Origin: JAAZPT01 sp964544955
GTDB taxonomy: Bacteria; Bacillota; Clostridia; Christensenellales; Aristaeellaceae
Length of the DNA: 64,000 nt
NCBI GenBank assembly: GCA_964544955.1
Contig: CAZJEB010000005.1
Span: forward strand, 62,001 to 126,000
Direction of reading: 5' to 3'
The notes beneath the pieces are model-generated. The model saw nothing but the letters and a program-made list of their open reading frames with translations. It made no database searches and was not told the DNA's origin. Within the stretch, counting starts at the first letter, position 1. Every line of letters starts with the position of its first letter. Shown in pieces: positions 36,004-45,264 of the stretch. Position numbers and translations under genes: made by a program.

Positions 36004-36029
36004 AAAATGAGCCATAAGGCTCATTTTTT
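36002..36029. terminator. Bidirectional terminator
   Basis: Hairpin AAAAAATGAGCC/GGCTCATTTTTT between the convergent transglutaminase-like gene and serS. Confidence 0.85.
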
Positions 36030-36033
36030 AAAT

Positions 36034-37296
36034 TTATTTTATTATATCTGTACCCATGTATGGAACTAAAGCTTCTGGTATTGTAACTGTTCCATCTTCA
36101 TTTTGATAGTTTTCTAATATAGCAGCAACTGTACGCCCTACTGCTACACCAGAGCCATTAAGTGTATGCGCAAATTCTGGTTTACCCTTTGTTTCCCTAC
36201 GGAACCTTATATTTGCACGCCTTGCTTGGAAATCTTCACAGTTGGAGCAACTAGATATTTCAACATAGCGATTATAGCTTGGCATCCAAACTTCAATATC
36301 GTAAGTTTTAGCTGCGCTAAAGCCCATATCACCAGTACATAAAGCCACAACCCTATAAGGCAAACCCAACATTTGTAATACATGCTCGGCAGACTGTGTC
36401 ATATGTTCAAGTTCTTCATAACTTTCCTCTGGTTTAGCAATTTTTACAAGTTCTACTTTGTTAAATTGGTGTTGGCGGATAAGGCCTCTTGTATCACGGC
36501 CTGCACTGCCTGCTTCAGCCCTAAAACATGTGGAATAAGCACAATGGCGTATTGGTAATGTTGCGCCATCCAATATCATATCTTTATACAAGTTTGTAAC
36601 TGGAACTTCTGCTGTAGGTATAAGGAAAGTATCATTATCTACTTTATATGCATCTTCCTCAAACTTTGGCAATTGCCCTGTGCCTGTCATTGTGGCACGG
36701 GTTACCAAATATGGAGGATAAATTTCATCATAACCATTTTTACAATGTTCATTTAAATAAAAGTTTATAACAGCACGTTCTAACCTTGCACCAAGTCCTC
36801 TATATACTGTAAAGCGAGCACCTGATATTTTAGCAGCCGAATCAAAATCAAGAATATTTAAACCTGTGCCAATATCCCAATGGGCTTTTGGTTCAAATGT
36901 AAATTCCCTTGGGGTACCATTTTTACGTTGTTCAACGTTTTCAGTTTCATCCTTACCAACAGGGGTTTTATCGCTTGGTATGTTTGGCACATTAAGCAAA
37001 AAGTTGTTCATGGCTGCATCAATTTCAGCAACTTTTCCATCAAGCTCAGCAATTTTATCGCCTACAAGGCGCATTTTTTCCATAAGCTCACTTGCATCGC
37101 CACCTTCACGTTTTATTCTACCAACTTCTTTGCTTTCGGTATTACGTTCATTTTTTAATGTTTCAACTTCAGCTAGAAGGGTACGCCTTTCCACATCATG
37201 CGCCAAAAATTCATCAATGGATATATTGGCATTCCTTAATTTTAGGGCTTGTACAAGCTCATCTGGATTCTCTCTTATCCTTTTAATATCTAACAT
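36034..37296 (-). CDS. serS: Seryl-tRNA synthetase
   Basis: 420-residue class II synthetase. The N-terminal 110 residues form the antiparallel coiled-coil arm that reads tRNA-Ser (LLAEVETLKNERNTESKEVG). The catalytic core has FRAEAGSAGRDTRGLIRQHQF (motif 2) and LNGSGVAVGRTVAAILENYQ (motif 3). It should also charge tRNA-Sec with serine, the first step of the selenocysteine pathway used by selD, grdA and grdB here. Controlled by a T-box. Confidence 0.96.
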   Translation of the reverse strand: MLDIKRIRENPDELVQALKLRNANISIDEFLAHDVERRTLLAEVETLKNERNTESKEVGRIKREGGDASELMEKMRLVGDKIAELDGKVAEIDAAMNNFLLNVPNIPSDKTPVGKDETENVEQRKNGTPREFTFEPKAHWDIGTGLNILDFDSAAKISGARFTVYRGLGARLERAVINFYLNEHCKNGYDEIYPPYLVTRATMTGTGQLPKFEEDAYKVDNDTFLIPTAEVPVTNLYKDMILDGATLPIRHCAYSTCFRAEAGSAGRDTRGLIRQHQFNKVELVKIAKPEESYEELEHMTQSAEHVLQMLGLPYRVVALCTGDMGFSAAKTYDIEVWMPSYNRYVEISSCSNCEDFQARRANIRFRRETKGKPEFAHTLNGSGVAVGRTVAAILENYQNEDGTVTIPEALVPYMGTDIIK

Positions 37297-37327
37297 AGCA
37301 AAATCTCCTATTATTTTATTAAGGGCA

Positions 37328-37535
37328 ATAAAAAAAGCCCCGATTTAAGGGACGAATAATCGTGGTGCCACCCAAATTTGAAACATAGTTTCCTCATTTA
37401 AATGCTTTAATGGGCATAAACCATGCAATTCATCACTGCAATGTTCAAGGGTGGAAAACACTTACACAATTTTGCTTTTCACCAAACAGCAAATCTCTAA
37501 AAATGTGAATAATGTACATTCCCTATCAAAACAAC
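37328..37535 (-). ncRNA. T-box leader of serS
   Basis: The T-box core GGGTGGCACCACG lies at 37361-37373, followed by a terminator hairpin (GTCCC/GGGGC with T7, about 37331-37353). Upstream is a structured leader in which a TCC triplet (Ser) in GTGTTTTCCACCC is a candidate specifier. The core is certain, the specifier tentative. Confidence 0.9.
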
Positions 37536-37538
37536 ACA

Positions 37539-37567
37539 ATTATATAACATTTACAAATAAAATTCAA
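37539..37567 (-). promoter_or_regulatory. Promoter of the serS T-box transcript
   Basis: Minus-strand -35 TTGAAT (37562-37567), 17-nt spacer, -10 TATAAT (37539-37544). Confidence 0.8.
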
Positions 37568-37591
37568 CAGTTTATGGCATTTGCTTTTTAT

Positions 37592-38050
37592 TTAAGCCAA
37601 GGCATCTAATATTAAACGCTCAAAAGCTTTATCAAATTCAATATCCTGATCCTTAGTGCGTTTAGAAGGTCCTTTTAACCTTGTTTTTACAGAATTCCTT
37701 TTACCTGCAGACCTTATTTTTTTAGCTATATGCCTTGACATAAGTAAAGAATCTATATTTGAATCATTATATACCATACCATTTTGGTTTATAACTTTTG
37801 CATTTTTGGCTATGGAAAGCGCAGCCAAGCCATAATCTTGAGTAACAACAATATCGCCTTTGTTAATCATATTAACAATTTTAAAATCAGCACTATCTGC
37901 ACCTTGAGATACAGTTATTGTTGTTGCCCCTTCCCTACTTATATAGTGGGCACTATCACATACAAAAATAAGTTCTAATTTGAATTTTGACGATATTTTT
38001 ACAATATTATCTAACACAGGGCAAGCATCGGCATCTACTATTATTTTCAT
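37592..38050 (-). CDS. YaiI/YqxD family protein (UPF0178, DUF188)
   Basis: 152-residue protein that starts MKIIVDADACPV, the hallmark of the family, with later motifs GADSADFKIVNMI and VVTQDYGLAALSI. The fold resembles PIN-type nucleases but no activity is established. A lone gene upstream of the serS promoter region, with AGGAAA as ribosome site. Confidence 0.9.
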   Translation of the reverse strand: MKIIVDADACPVLDNIVKISSKFKLELIFVCDSAHYISREGATTITVSQGADSADFKIVNMINKGDIVVTQDYGLAALSIAKNAKVINQNGMVYNDSNIDSLLMSRHIAKKIRSAGKRNSVKTRLKGPSKRTKDQDIEFDKAFERLILDALA

Positions 38051-38171
38051 CGTATTTCCTTTGTTTTTTATTAAATTTAATCGATTTCTAATTATATTAT
38101 AATTTGACTTGCTTTATTATTTAAGTTTTTATGTTATAATTTATAATTGCAATTACAAGTTGGAGGGTTTT

Positions 38172-39209
38172 ATGAAGGCATCAACTAAAAGATGGTTGAA
38201 TTTTGGTTTTTTATTTTTAACACTTGGTTTAGTATTATATTTTGGCTTTAGGGGAAATGAACCTGCTGAGGTTTTTAACGAGCTAAAATCCTTATCACCA
38301 AGTTGGGGTATAGTATTTCTACTATGCTGGTTTTTGTACATGATATTTGAAACAATAAGTGTGAACAGTTTTATAAGGCAACAAAATTATAAAATATCAT
38401 TATGGCATTTATTTAAAATAGTATTAATTGGTAATTACTACTCCAACATAACCCCTTCTTCAACTGGTGGTCAACCCATGCAAATATATTACCTTAAAAA
38501 ATACGGGGTACCAATAGGTGTTGGAACATCTGTATTTGCGGTAAGATTCTTTGTATACCAACTTGCTTTACTAACTATGGGCGCATTTTTATGGATAATA
38601 AATGCTGGTTTTGTGCAACAACAATTACAAGGCAAAGTAGTTTTAATTATATTTGGTTATTTATTTAACTCCGCATCAGTAGTTGGCATATTATTGCTGG
38701 CAGTAAACAAAAGGCTTATGGCTTGGCTAATAAATTTAGTAATTAAGGTTATAAACAAATTAAAGTTTATAAAAAATAAAACTAAAGTAATTGATAAACT
38801 AAATAATAACGTGGCTGCATTTACCGATAGCGTTAGTATGATTAGAAAACACCCTGGCGTTTTGTTAACACAGTATTTAATTACTATAGTACAGTTAATA
38901 TCAATGTTTTCTATCCCAATATTTTTATACAAAGCCTTTGGTTTGAGTGGCACAAGTAGTATACAATTACTAACAATATCAACATTATTATTTATAACCG
39001 CATCATATACCCCCTTGCCTGGTGCATCTGGAGCTCAAGAAGGTGGATTTGCAATATTCTTTAACAATATTTTCCCTGGCCCAACATTGTTTTCAGCGCT
39101 ATTGCTTTGGAGGTTTTTCTCTTACTACTTAACAGTATTGGTTGGTATTGCAATAACAATAAGAAGCATGTTTAGCAAAAAAGACGCAGATGCTCCAACA
39201 AATATCTAA
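38172..39209 (+). CDS. Flippase-like integral membrane protein (UPF0104/LPG synthase TM family)
   Basis: 345-residue protein with about eight membrane segments, resembling the flippase half of MprF and related AglD-type proteins. The segment YYSNITPSSTGGQPMQIYYLKKYG and PLPGASGAQEGGFAIFF are the conserved family stretches. The start MKASTKRWLNFG follows GGAGGG; an upstream in-frame extension lacks a ribosome site. It has no C-terminal lysyl-transferase domain, so it may move a lipid or polyprenyl-linked sugar. The last 4 nt overlap the end of the convergent rmuC. Confidence 0.85.
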   Translation: MKASTKRWLNFGFLFLTLGLVLYFGFRGNEPAEVFNELKSLSPSWGIVFLLCWFLYMIFETISVNSFIRQQNYKISLWHLFKIVLIGNYYSNITPSSTGGQPMQIYYLKKYGVPIGVGTSVFAVRFFVYQLALLTMGAFLWIINAGFVQQQLQGKVVLIIFGYLFNSASVVGILLLAVNKRLMAWLINLVIKVINKLKFIKNKTKVIDKLNNNVAAFTDSVSMIRKHPGVLLTQYLITIVQLISMFSIPIFLYKAFGLSGTSSIQLLTISTLLFITASYTPLPGASGAQEGGFAIFFNNIFPGPTLFSALLLWRFFSYYLTVLVGIAITIRSMFSKKDADAPTNI

Positions 39210-40531
39210 CTATTATATTCTTCTATAGATTCAACGTTTTCAAGATGACGTTGAATCTTTTTTGTTTTGCTAAAAGCAGAATCTATAGTTTCTGATGCTT
39301 GGTGTAACCTTTGTTGTGTTAGCTCTAACAATTTTGAAAAGTTGTTAAAATCATTTTTAATTACAACAAGTAATCGCATAATTTCATTGGAATGTTGCTC
39401 TATCGCAATGGATTTAAAGCCTATTTGCAAGCTGTTTAACAATGCAAGTAATGTTGTTGGCCCTGCAACAATAATTCTATATTGGTTATGCAATACATCC
39501 ATTAATTCAATTTGTTTTACAACTTCTGCATAAAGGCCTTCTATAGGTAAATACATAATTGCAAAATCAGTTGTATGTGGTGGTTTTATGTATTTTGAAC
39601 TAATCCGTTTAGCCTCTGTTTTTATTGAGTTGTTTAATGCTTTAATTTCATTGTTTATAGCTTTTTCATCATTGCTATTATAAGCATCAATAAGCCTGCC
39701 ATAGCTTTCCTGGGGAAATTTACTATCTATAGGCAAATAAACTTTTTCACCCTTATTGGGTAAACAAAGGGCAAATTCCACTTTCTCAGCAGAGTTGGGA
39801 ACCACAGAAACATTACATTCATACTGGTTTTTATTTAGCACTTGTTCAAGCATCATACCTAGTTGAAGTTCGCCCCATGTGCCCCTACTTTTTACATTAC
39901 TAAGCATTTTACGCAAATCATCAACACCAGTTGAAAGGCTTTGCATTTCCCCCAAGCTTTTATAAACTGTTTCCAAACGTTCGCTTATCATTGAAAAGCT
40001 TTCAGAAAGGCGTTTGTTTAAGGTATCGTTAAGTTTTTCTTCAACTGTTTCCCTAATTTTTTCTAATTTTTCAGTATTATCGCGCCTAATTTCATTTAAA
40101 TTATCAACAACAGCGGTTTTAATGCCTTCTATTCTTTGCTCTGTATTATATAACTTTTGTTCAATTAGGTTTTGTTGATTACTTAACCCGTCATTAATTT
40201 GTTTAAGATTATCCTCAGTTATGCTATATTGCCTATTTAATAAATCCGTTTGATCATTTTTAAAGTTATAGTTATCCTGTTTTATGTTTATTAATTGGTT
40301 TGTTAATATAGCTATGTTATTTGATAAACTACTATAGTTTTTATCAAAATACTCATAATCTTGGTTTTGATAATCTATTACAGTGCTCAAGTATTCTTCA
40401 ATTTTTTTATATTGATGTTTATCTTTTTTTGCTTTTAATAGCAACACAATTAAAACTATAGCAAGTATTACTATAATTAAAGCTGCTAATATAAGTAACC
40501 AATTGTTTATGTTTTGCAATTCGTTTAACAT
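39206..40531 (-). CDS. rmuC: DNA recombination protein RmuC
   Basis: 441-residue protein with an N-terminal membrane segment (about residues 12-34), a long coiled coil (about 40-195) and the RmuC nuclease-like domain (SRGTWGELQLGMMLEQVL, VYLPIDSKFPQESYGRLIDAY, TTDFAIMYLPIEGLYAEV). It limits inversion between short repeats in E. coli. It has its own ribosome site (AGAGG) and ends against the flippase-like gene. Confidence 0.93.
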   Translation of the reverse strand: MLNELQNINNWLLILAALIIVILAIVLIVLLLKAKKDKHQYKKIEEYLSTVIDYQNQDYEYFDKNYSSLSNNIAILTNQLINIKQDNYNFKNDQTDLLNRQYSITEDNLKQINDGLSNQQNLIEQKLYNTEQRIEGIKTAVVDNLNEIRRDNTEKLEKIRETVEEKLNDTLNKRLSESFSMISERLETVYKSLGEMQSLSTGVDDLRKMLSNVKSRGTWGELQLGMMLEQVLNKNQYECNVSVVPNSAEKVEFALCLPNKGEKVYLPIDSKFPQESYGRLIDAYNSNDEKAINNEIKALNNSIKTEAKRISSKYIKPPHTTDFAIMYLPIEGLYAEVVKQIELMDVLHNQYRIIVAGPTTLLALLNSLQIGFKSIAIEQHSNEIMRLLVVIKNDFNNFSKLLELTQQRLHQASETIDSAFSKTKKIQRHLENVESIEEYNS

Positions 40532-40548
40532 ATTACCTCTTATAAAAA

Positions 40549-40571
40549 AGGGAAATGATAAACATTCCCTT
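40549..40571 (-). terminator. Terminator of recR operon
   Basis: Minus-strand hairpin AAGGGAATG/CATTTCCCTT followed by T5, between recR and rmuC. Confidence 0.75.
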
Positions 40572-40592
40572 ATATTATTACATTTTACCTAA

Positions 40593-41192
40593 TTACATTT
40601 CACGTCTGCCTTCAAGGGCTTTTGATAAGGTAATTTCATCAGCATATTCAAGATCGCTACCTATAGGTACACCATGGGCAATTCTTGTAACTAATATGCC
40701 TTTAGGCTTAAGTAACCTTGCAATATATGATGCTGTGGCCTCTCCCTCAATATCCGGGTTTGTAGCAAGTATAACTTCCTTTACCTTTTCAGCACTTACC
40801 CTTTTTAATAATTGGCTTATATTAAGCTCATCTGGCCCAACGCCATTCATGGGCGACAATGTTCCGTGTAACACGTGGTAAAGACCATTAAAATCACGCA
40901 TGCGTTCAAGGGCATACACATCCCTAGGGTCACGCACAACACAAATTTGAGTAGGGTCACGCCTAACATCATTACATATATCACACATGCTATCAACGGC
41001 ATAATTGCCACAGATTTCACAGTACTTAATATCCTTTTTGCCATTATATATAGCAACCGCAATTTCTCGCACATCCTCAAGGGGCTGGCTAATAATATAG
41101 TATGCAAGCCTTTGAGCTGTTTTTTTACCAATGCCTGGCAAGCGTGATAATTGGTTTACCATACGCATAATTGGCTCGGGTTGTTGTGCCAT
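40593..41192 (-). CDS. recR: Recombination protein RecR
   Basis: 199-residue recombinational repair protein. It has an N-terminal helix-hairpin-helix (LSRLPGIGKKTAQRLAYY), a four-Cys zinc finger (CEICGNYAVDSMCDIC), and a Toprim domain (ICVVRDPRDVYALERM, ATNPDIEGEATASYIARLL). It begins 1 nt after the YbaB stop, the usual ybaB-recR pair; dnaX is not upstream here. Confidence 0.97.
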   Translation of the reverse strand: MAQQPEPIMRMVNQLSRLPGIGKKTAQRLAYYIISQPLEDVREIAVAIYNGKKDIKYCEICGNYAVDSMCDICNDVRRDPTQICVVRDPRDVYALERMRDFNGLYHVLHGTLSPMNGVGPDELNISQLLKRVSAEKVKEVILATNPDIEGEATASYIARLLKPKGILVTRIAHGVPIGSDLEYADEITLSKALEGRREM

Positions 41193-41193
41193 A

Positions 41194-41538
41194 TTAGAAC
41201 AAACCGCCCATTCCGCCGCTAATACGACTCATTTTTTCTTCCCTTGTTTTATCCGCTGCGGTTATTGCTTCATTAACTGCTGCAATAATTAAGTCCTGTA
41301 GCATTTCAACATCATCAGGGTCTACTACTTCTGGTTTAATATCAAGGCTTTTAAGCTCCCTTTTACCTGAAACAACAACGCTAACAACTCCGCCACCGGC
41401 TTGAGCAGTAAACTCCATAGCATCTATATCATTTTGCGCCTTTTCCATATCCTGTTGCATTTTTTGTGCTTGACGCATTAGGTTTTGCATATTGGCTCCT
41501 CCGCCACCAAAACCACCAAATTGACCTCTTTTAGCCAT
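41194..41538 (-). CDS. ybaB: YbaB/EbfC family nucleoid-associated protein
   Basis: 114-residue DNA-binding protein. Features are a Gly/Met/Gln-rich N-terminus (GGFGGGGANMQNLMRQ), a helix of MQQDMEKAQNDIDAM, and the family strand GGGVVSVVVSGKRELKSLDI. It follows the DUF4097 gene by 2 nt and precedes recR by 1 nt. Confidence 0.95.
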   Translation of the reverse strand: MAKRGQFGGFGGGGANMQNLMRQAQKMQQDMEKAQNDIDAMEFTAQAGGGVVSVVVSGKRELKSLDIKPEVVDPDDVEMLQDLIIAAVNEAITAADKTREEKMSRISGGMGGLF

Positions 41539-41540
41539 TA

Positions 41541-42284
41541 TTATTCTCCTTTAACAATATATCTTTTTATTTTTACATTACCTGTAACTGATGTAGCACT
41601 TAGCTCAGGGCCATCACCATCAGTAACATTATCAAGCAATAGTTGCCCATGTAACGCCCTAAGCTTTGCGCTTACAGCTTCAGCTGGTTGAATAATTTCA
41701 ACATCGCCAGTTACGCTTACAATATCAACCTTTTTAAAATTTTTAACAAGTTCTAAGCTTTGTTTACCACTTACACCTGATAGTTTAATATCATCAGCGC
41801 CAACTGTTTCCGCAACAAGGCTACCACTAACCGTTCTTACTTTTAGCTTTTTGCAATTAATATTTCTAATTGTAATACCACCACTAATATTTTTAACCTT
41901 TAAGTATTCAACAGTGATATTATCAAGCATAATATTGCCCGATATTGCATCAAGGGATATTTCTTCACCCTCAAAACCACGAATATTAATATTGCCAATT
42001 ATTGAGCTTACATCAAGCTCGCCCTTATAATCCTTAGGCAAGTAAATAAGTATTTGCATCCAAGATCCATCTGCTATATTTAAATTAATACCATACTTGG
42101 GCTGTTCAATAACTAGTTCATCATTTTCAAGTTCTACCTTTATTTGAGGAACAGTTTTGTTATCCCCTGCTATTATAACTTGAATTTCATTTGCCTCATT
42201 ATGGAATATTTCTATTTGTGGCCAAGATGTACTTATTTTAATTTCCTTAATTTGACTATAATCAAACGATAAATTCCTTTCCAC
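41541..42284 (-). CDS. DUF4097 family beta-repeat protein
   Basis: 247-residue protein of repeated short beta strands (DVSSIIGNINIRGFEGEEIS, DAISGNIMLDNITVEY, VSGSLVAETVGADDI, VTGDVEIIQPAEAV), typical of the DUF4097/adhesin-like group. No signal peptide or membrane anchor is visible, so it is probably cytoplasmic. First gene of the unit with ybaB and recR. Function unknown. Confidence 0.8.
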   Translation of the reverse strand: MERNLSFDYSQIKEIKISTSWPQIEIFHNEANEIQVIIAGDNKTVPQIKVELENDELVIEQPKYGINLNIADGSWMQILIYLPKDYKGELDVSSIIGNINIRGFEGEEISLDAISGNIMLDNITVEYLKVKNISGGITIRNINCKKLKVRTVSGSLVAETVGADDIKLSGVSGKQSLELVKNFKKVDIVSVTGDVEIIQPAEAVSAKLRALHGQLLLDNVTDGDGPELSATSVTGNVKIKRYIVKGE

Positions 42285-42365
42285 AATAACACCTCATTTC
42301 AAAAATTGTATAAAAACAAGTATTGCATATATTATACACTAAAAACATATTTTTTAATATAAACA

Positions 42366-42393
42366 TTGACAAAAATTATGTATTGTGTATAAT
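42366..42393 (+). promoter_or_regulatory. Promoter of the ylxM-ffh operon
   Basis: -35 TTGACA (42366-42371), 16-nt spacer, -10 TATAAT (42388-42393): both hexamers are consensus. Confidence 0.9.
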
Positions 42394-42400
42394 AGTTGTT

Positions 42401-42422
42401 TGTAAAGTGAAATTACTTTACA
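42401..42422 (+). promoter_or_regulatory. Perfect inverted repeat at the ylxM transcription start
   Basis: Arms TGTAAAGT (42401-42408) and ACTTTACA (42415-42422) around a 6-nt loop, starting 7 nt after the -10 element. It is either a repressor site or a 5' mRNA hairpin; it has no T run, so it is not a terminator. Confidence 0.6.
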
Positions 42423-42438
42423 AGTAGAGGAGTACCGT

Positions 42439-42816
42439 ATGGAAGTAACACAACTAAAGCTATTAGAAAATAACACACAAATGTGCTGGTTGCTTGACTT
42501 TTATGGCGGAATGTTAACTGAAAAGCAACAGGAAATATTATCATTATACTATGAAGAAGATTATAGTTTAACTGAAATTGGTGATATGTATAATGTTAGT
42601 AGGCAAAATATTTACGATATTATTTATAGAGCAAGCAATAATTTAAACAAATATGAGCAAAAATTAAACTTAGTTGAAAGAACACTAAATGCAAGGGAAA
42701 AATTACAAAAGGCTCAAAATTTGCTTGGAATGTTACAAAAGGATAATGATAATAAACATATTATAGAAATTGAAAATAACATAGCTAAAGCAATTAGGCT
42801 ATTTGAGGGGGAATAA
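42439..42816 (+). CDS. ylxM: YlxM family DNA-binding protein (SRP operon)
   Basis: 125-residue helix-turn-helix protein of the sigma-70 region 4 type: LTEKQQEILSLYYEEDYSLTEIGDMYNVSRQNIYDII. It is the usual first gene of the SRP operon in Firmicutes and may modulate SRP function. It ends 2 nt before ffh. The start follows AGAGGAG. Confidence 0.95.
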   Translation: MEVTQLKLLENNTQMCWLLDFYGGMLTEKQQEILSLYYEEDYSLTEIGDMYNVSRQNIYDIIYRASNNLNKYEQKLNLVERTLNAREKLQKAQNLLGMLQKDNDNKHIIEIENNIAKAIRLFEGE

Positions 42817-42818
42817 TA

Positions 42819-44144
42819 TTGGCATTTGAAAGCTTATCAGAGAAGATAAAAGGTGCATTAGATAAATTAAAAAGCAGAGGTAAATTATCAGAGGCTGATA
42901 TAAAAGCAGGCATGCGTGAAGTTCGTATTGCTATGCTTGAGGCTGACGTAAACTATAAAGTTGTTAAGGATTTTATTAAAAGCGTTACCGACCGATGCAT
43001 GGATCAAAAGGTATCCGAAAGCTTAACCCCTGGGCAGTTAATAATAAAGATAGTAAATCAAGAACTTACAAACTTAATGGGTCAAGAAAACCAAAGGTTA
43101 ACATGGTCCAGTAGTTCCCCAACAATATACATGTTGTGTGGCTTGCAAGGTAGTGGTAAAACCACAATGTCGGCAAAATTAGCTGGCTATTTAGCAAGAG
43201 ATGGCAAAAAACCTATGCTTGCTGCCTGCGATATATATAGGCCTGCGGCTATAGATCAATTAAAGGTTGTAGGCTCTCAGGTAAATGTTCCTGTTTATGC
43301 AAATGGAACTCAAGACCCAGTTAAAACGGCCTTGGAGGCTGTTGATTATGCAAAACACCATGGTAGAGATGTATTGATTATTGATACTGCTGGTAGGTTG
43401 CATATAGACCAAGAACTTATGGGTGAACTTATTAGAATAAAGGATGCAGTTAAGCCTCAAGAAATTCTTTTAGTTGTTGATGCCATGACTGGTCAAGACG
43501 CAGTTAACGTTGCTGAGCATTTTAACTCTCAGTTAAACATACAAGGTGTAATTCTAACAAAGCTTGATGGTGATACCCGTGGCGGTGCTGCATTATCTGT
43601 AAAAGCAGTTACAGGTAAGCCAATAAAGTTTAGTGGTACTGGCGAAAAGTTAAAAGATATTGAACCTTTTCACCCTGAAAGAATGGCCTCCAGAATACTA
43701 GGCATGGGCGACGTTATGAGCCTTATTGAAAAGGCTGAAAGCGCATTTGATGCAGAGCAAAGCGAAAGCTTAGCTAAAAAGCTAAAAGAAAATAAGGCTA
43801 TGGACCTTAATGATTTTTTAGAACAGATGCAACAAATGAAAAAGATGGGTTCCATTAAAGACATACTCGGTATGATACCAGGTGTAAGTGGCAAAATTAA
43901 AGATGTTGATATCGATGATGATGCATTTAAGCAGCCTGAGGCAATAATAAGAAGCATGACCCCAAGGGAGAGGAAAAACCCTGGAATACTTAATGCTTCA
44001 CGCAGAAAAAGAATAGCCGCTGGTAGCGGAACAAGGGTTCAAGACGTAAATTCCCTTATAAGAAGGTTTGAAGATGCCCAAAAGATGATGAAACAAATGG
44101 GCGGAAAAGGCAAGCGATCATTTATGAGAGGCTTGAAATTTTAA
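42819..44144 (+). CDS. ffh: Signal recognition particle protein Ffh
   Basis: 441-residue GTPase that targets nascent membrane and secreted proteins with SRP RNA. N domain at the start; the G domain has GLQGSGKTTMSAKLA, DTAGRLHID and TKLDGDTRGG; the M domain is Met-rich at the end (FLEQMQQMKKMGSI, DAQKMMKQMGGKGK). The start is TTG at 42819 with AGGGGG just upstream. Partner RNA gene at 34168. Confidence 0.97.
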   Translation: MAFESLSEKIKGALDKLKSRGKLSEADIKAGMREVRIAMLEADVNYKVVKDFIKSVTDRCMDQKVSESLTPGQLIIKIVNQELTNLMGQENQRLTWSSSSPTIYMLCGLQGSGKTTMSAKLAGYLARDGKKPMLAACDIYRPAAIDQLKVVGSQVNVPVYANGTQDPVKTALEAVDYAKHHGRDVLIIDTAGRLHIDQELMGELIRIKDAVKPQEILLVVDAMTGQDAVNVAEHFNSQLNIQGVILTKLDGDTRGGAALSVKAVTGKPIKFSGTGEKLKDIEPFHPERMASRILGMGDVMSLIEKAESAFDAEQSESLAKKLKENKAMDLNDFLEQMQQMKKMGSIKDILGMIPGVSGKIKDVDIDDDAFKQPEAIIRSMTPRERKNPGILNASRRKRIAAGSGTRVQDVNSLIRRFEDAQKMMKQMGGKGKRSFMRGLKF

Positions 44145-44207
44145 TAGCTGATTAATCATCGAAGATGGTTTCAGGATAGATACAAAATTTAGGAGGAAAT
44201 ATTTTAT

Positions 44208-44459
44208 ATGGCAGTTAAAATTCGTTTAAAGAGAATGGGTATGAAAAAGCATCCTTTCTATCGTGTTGTGGTAGCTGATATAACAAGCCCACGTGATGGT
44301 CGTTTTATTGAAGAAATTGGTTATTACGACCCCATGACAGAACCTGCAAAAATAAGCATCGATAACGAAAAAGCTAAAATGTGGTTACAAAATGGTGCAC
44401 AACCTACAGAAACCGTTAAAGTTTTGCTTAAAAAATCAGGCGCTATCGAGGAAAAATAA
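44208..44459 (+). CDS. rpsP: 30S ribosomal protein S16
   Basis: 83 residues, with the S16 pattern VKIRLKRMGMKKHPFYRVVV and RDGRFIEEIGYYDP. Strong ribosome site AGGAGG. Its last base overlaps the KH-domain gene start. Confidence 0.98.
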   Translation: MAVKIRLKRMGMKKHPFYRVVVADITSPRDGRFIEEIGYYDPMTEPAKISIDNEKAKMWLQNGAQPTETVKVLLKKSGAIEEK

Positions 44460-44686
44460 TGAAAGATATGATAAGCTTTATTGCTAAATCATTAGTTAAC
44501 AACCCTGATGAAGTAGTTGTTAGCGAAACAGAAAGCCCTGATGCTGTAATAATCAACCTTTCTGTTTCACCAGATGATATGGGCAAAGTTATAGGCAAGC
44601 AAGGGCGCATAGCAAAATCTATACGCACCTTACTTAAAGCTGCAACAGCAAAAGCAGATAAACCCGTTTTTCTTGAAATACGCTAA
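44459..44686 (+). CDS. khpA: KH-domain RNA-binding protein KhpA
   Basis: 75-residue single KH domain protein (formerly YlqC), with the nucleic-acid-binding loop GKVIGKQGRIAKSIRTLL. It is the usual neighbour between rpsP and rimM. In other Firmicutes it works with KhpB on RNA tied to cell division and elongation. The start overlaps the rpsP stop. Confidence 0.95.
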   Translation: MKDMISFIAKSLVNNPDEVVVSETESPDAVIINLSVSPDDMGKVIGKQGRIAKSIRTLLKAATAKADKPVFLEIR

Positions 44687-44689
44687 TAT

Positions 44690-44720
44690 AATCTCCACCA
44701 ATTTTGGTGGAGATTTTTAA
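44690..44720 (+). terminator. Hairpin attenuator between khpA and rimM
   Basis: Arms AATCTCCACCAA/TTGGTGGAGATT with a short T run, followed 9 nt later by rimM. It probably lowers rimM-trmD expression compared with ffh and rpsP. Confidence 0.75.
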
Positions 44721-44729
44721 GGAGATTTA

Positions 44730-45254
44730 ATGCAAAGATCTTATTTTTTAATTGGAGAAATATTAAAGCCCCAAGGCATTAATGGTGAAGTAAAATTAAA
44801 AACCCATACAGAGGATTTAGATAACCTTTGTGATGTTGAAAAACTTTACACTAAAAACGGTGAGGAATATACAGAAATTGAAGTTGAATATGCACGTATT
44901 CAAGCTGGCGATGCTATATTCAAATTTGTTAATTGTAATGATAGAAATAAAGCAGAAACCTTAAGGGGAACATTGCTTTATATTGATAGAGAAGATGCCA
45001 CCCCACTTGAGTATGGCGAATATTATATTAGTGATATAATTGGTTTTGTTGTACAAGACAATTTAGGTAACAATATTGGTGAACTTAAAGACGTTTTAAA
45101 CCATGGCGCAAGTGATATTTATGTATTAAAAGATGGTAAGAAAGAAATATTATTGCCTGCTTTAAAAAGGCTTTTATTGAATACAGACCTAGAAAAAGGT
45201 ATAATTACCGTAGATTCCGAAGTATTAGCTGAGGTTGCGGTATATACAAATTAA
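44730..45254 (+). CDS. rimM: 16S rRNA processing protein RimM
   Basis: 174-residue ribosome maturation factor for the 30S head. The N-terminal domain has GEILKPQGINGEVKLKTHTED; the C-terminal PRC-barrel has YYISDIIGFVVQDNLGNNIGE and KEILLPALKRLL. Its ribosome site is AAGGAG. Ends 10 nt before trmD. Confidence 0.95.
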   Translation: MQRSYFLIGEILKPQGINGEVKLKTHTEDLDNLCDVEKLYTKNGEEYTEIEVEYARIQAGDAIFKFVNCNDRNKAETLRGTLLYIDREDATPLEYGEYYISDIIGFVVQDNLGNNIGELKDVLNHGASDIYVLKDGKKEILLPALKRLLLNTDLEKGIITVDSEVLAEVAVYTN

Positions 45255-45264
45255 CGAGGATTTA

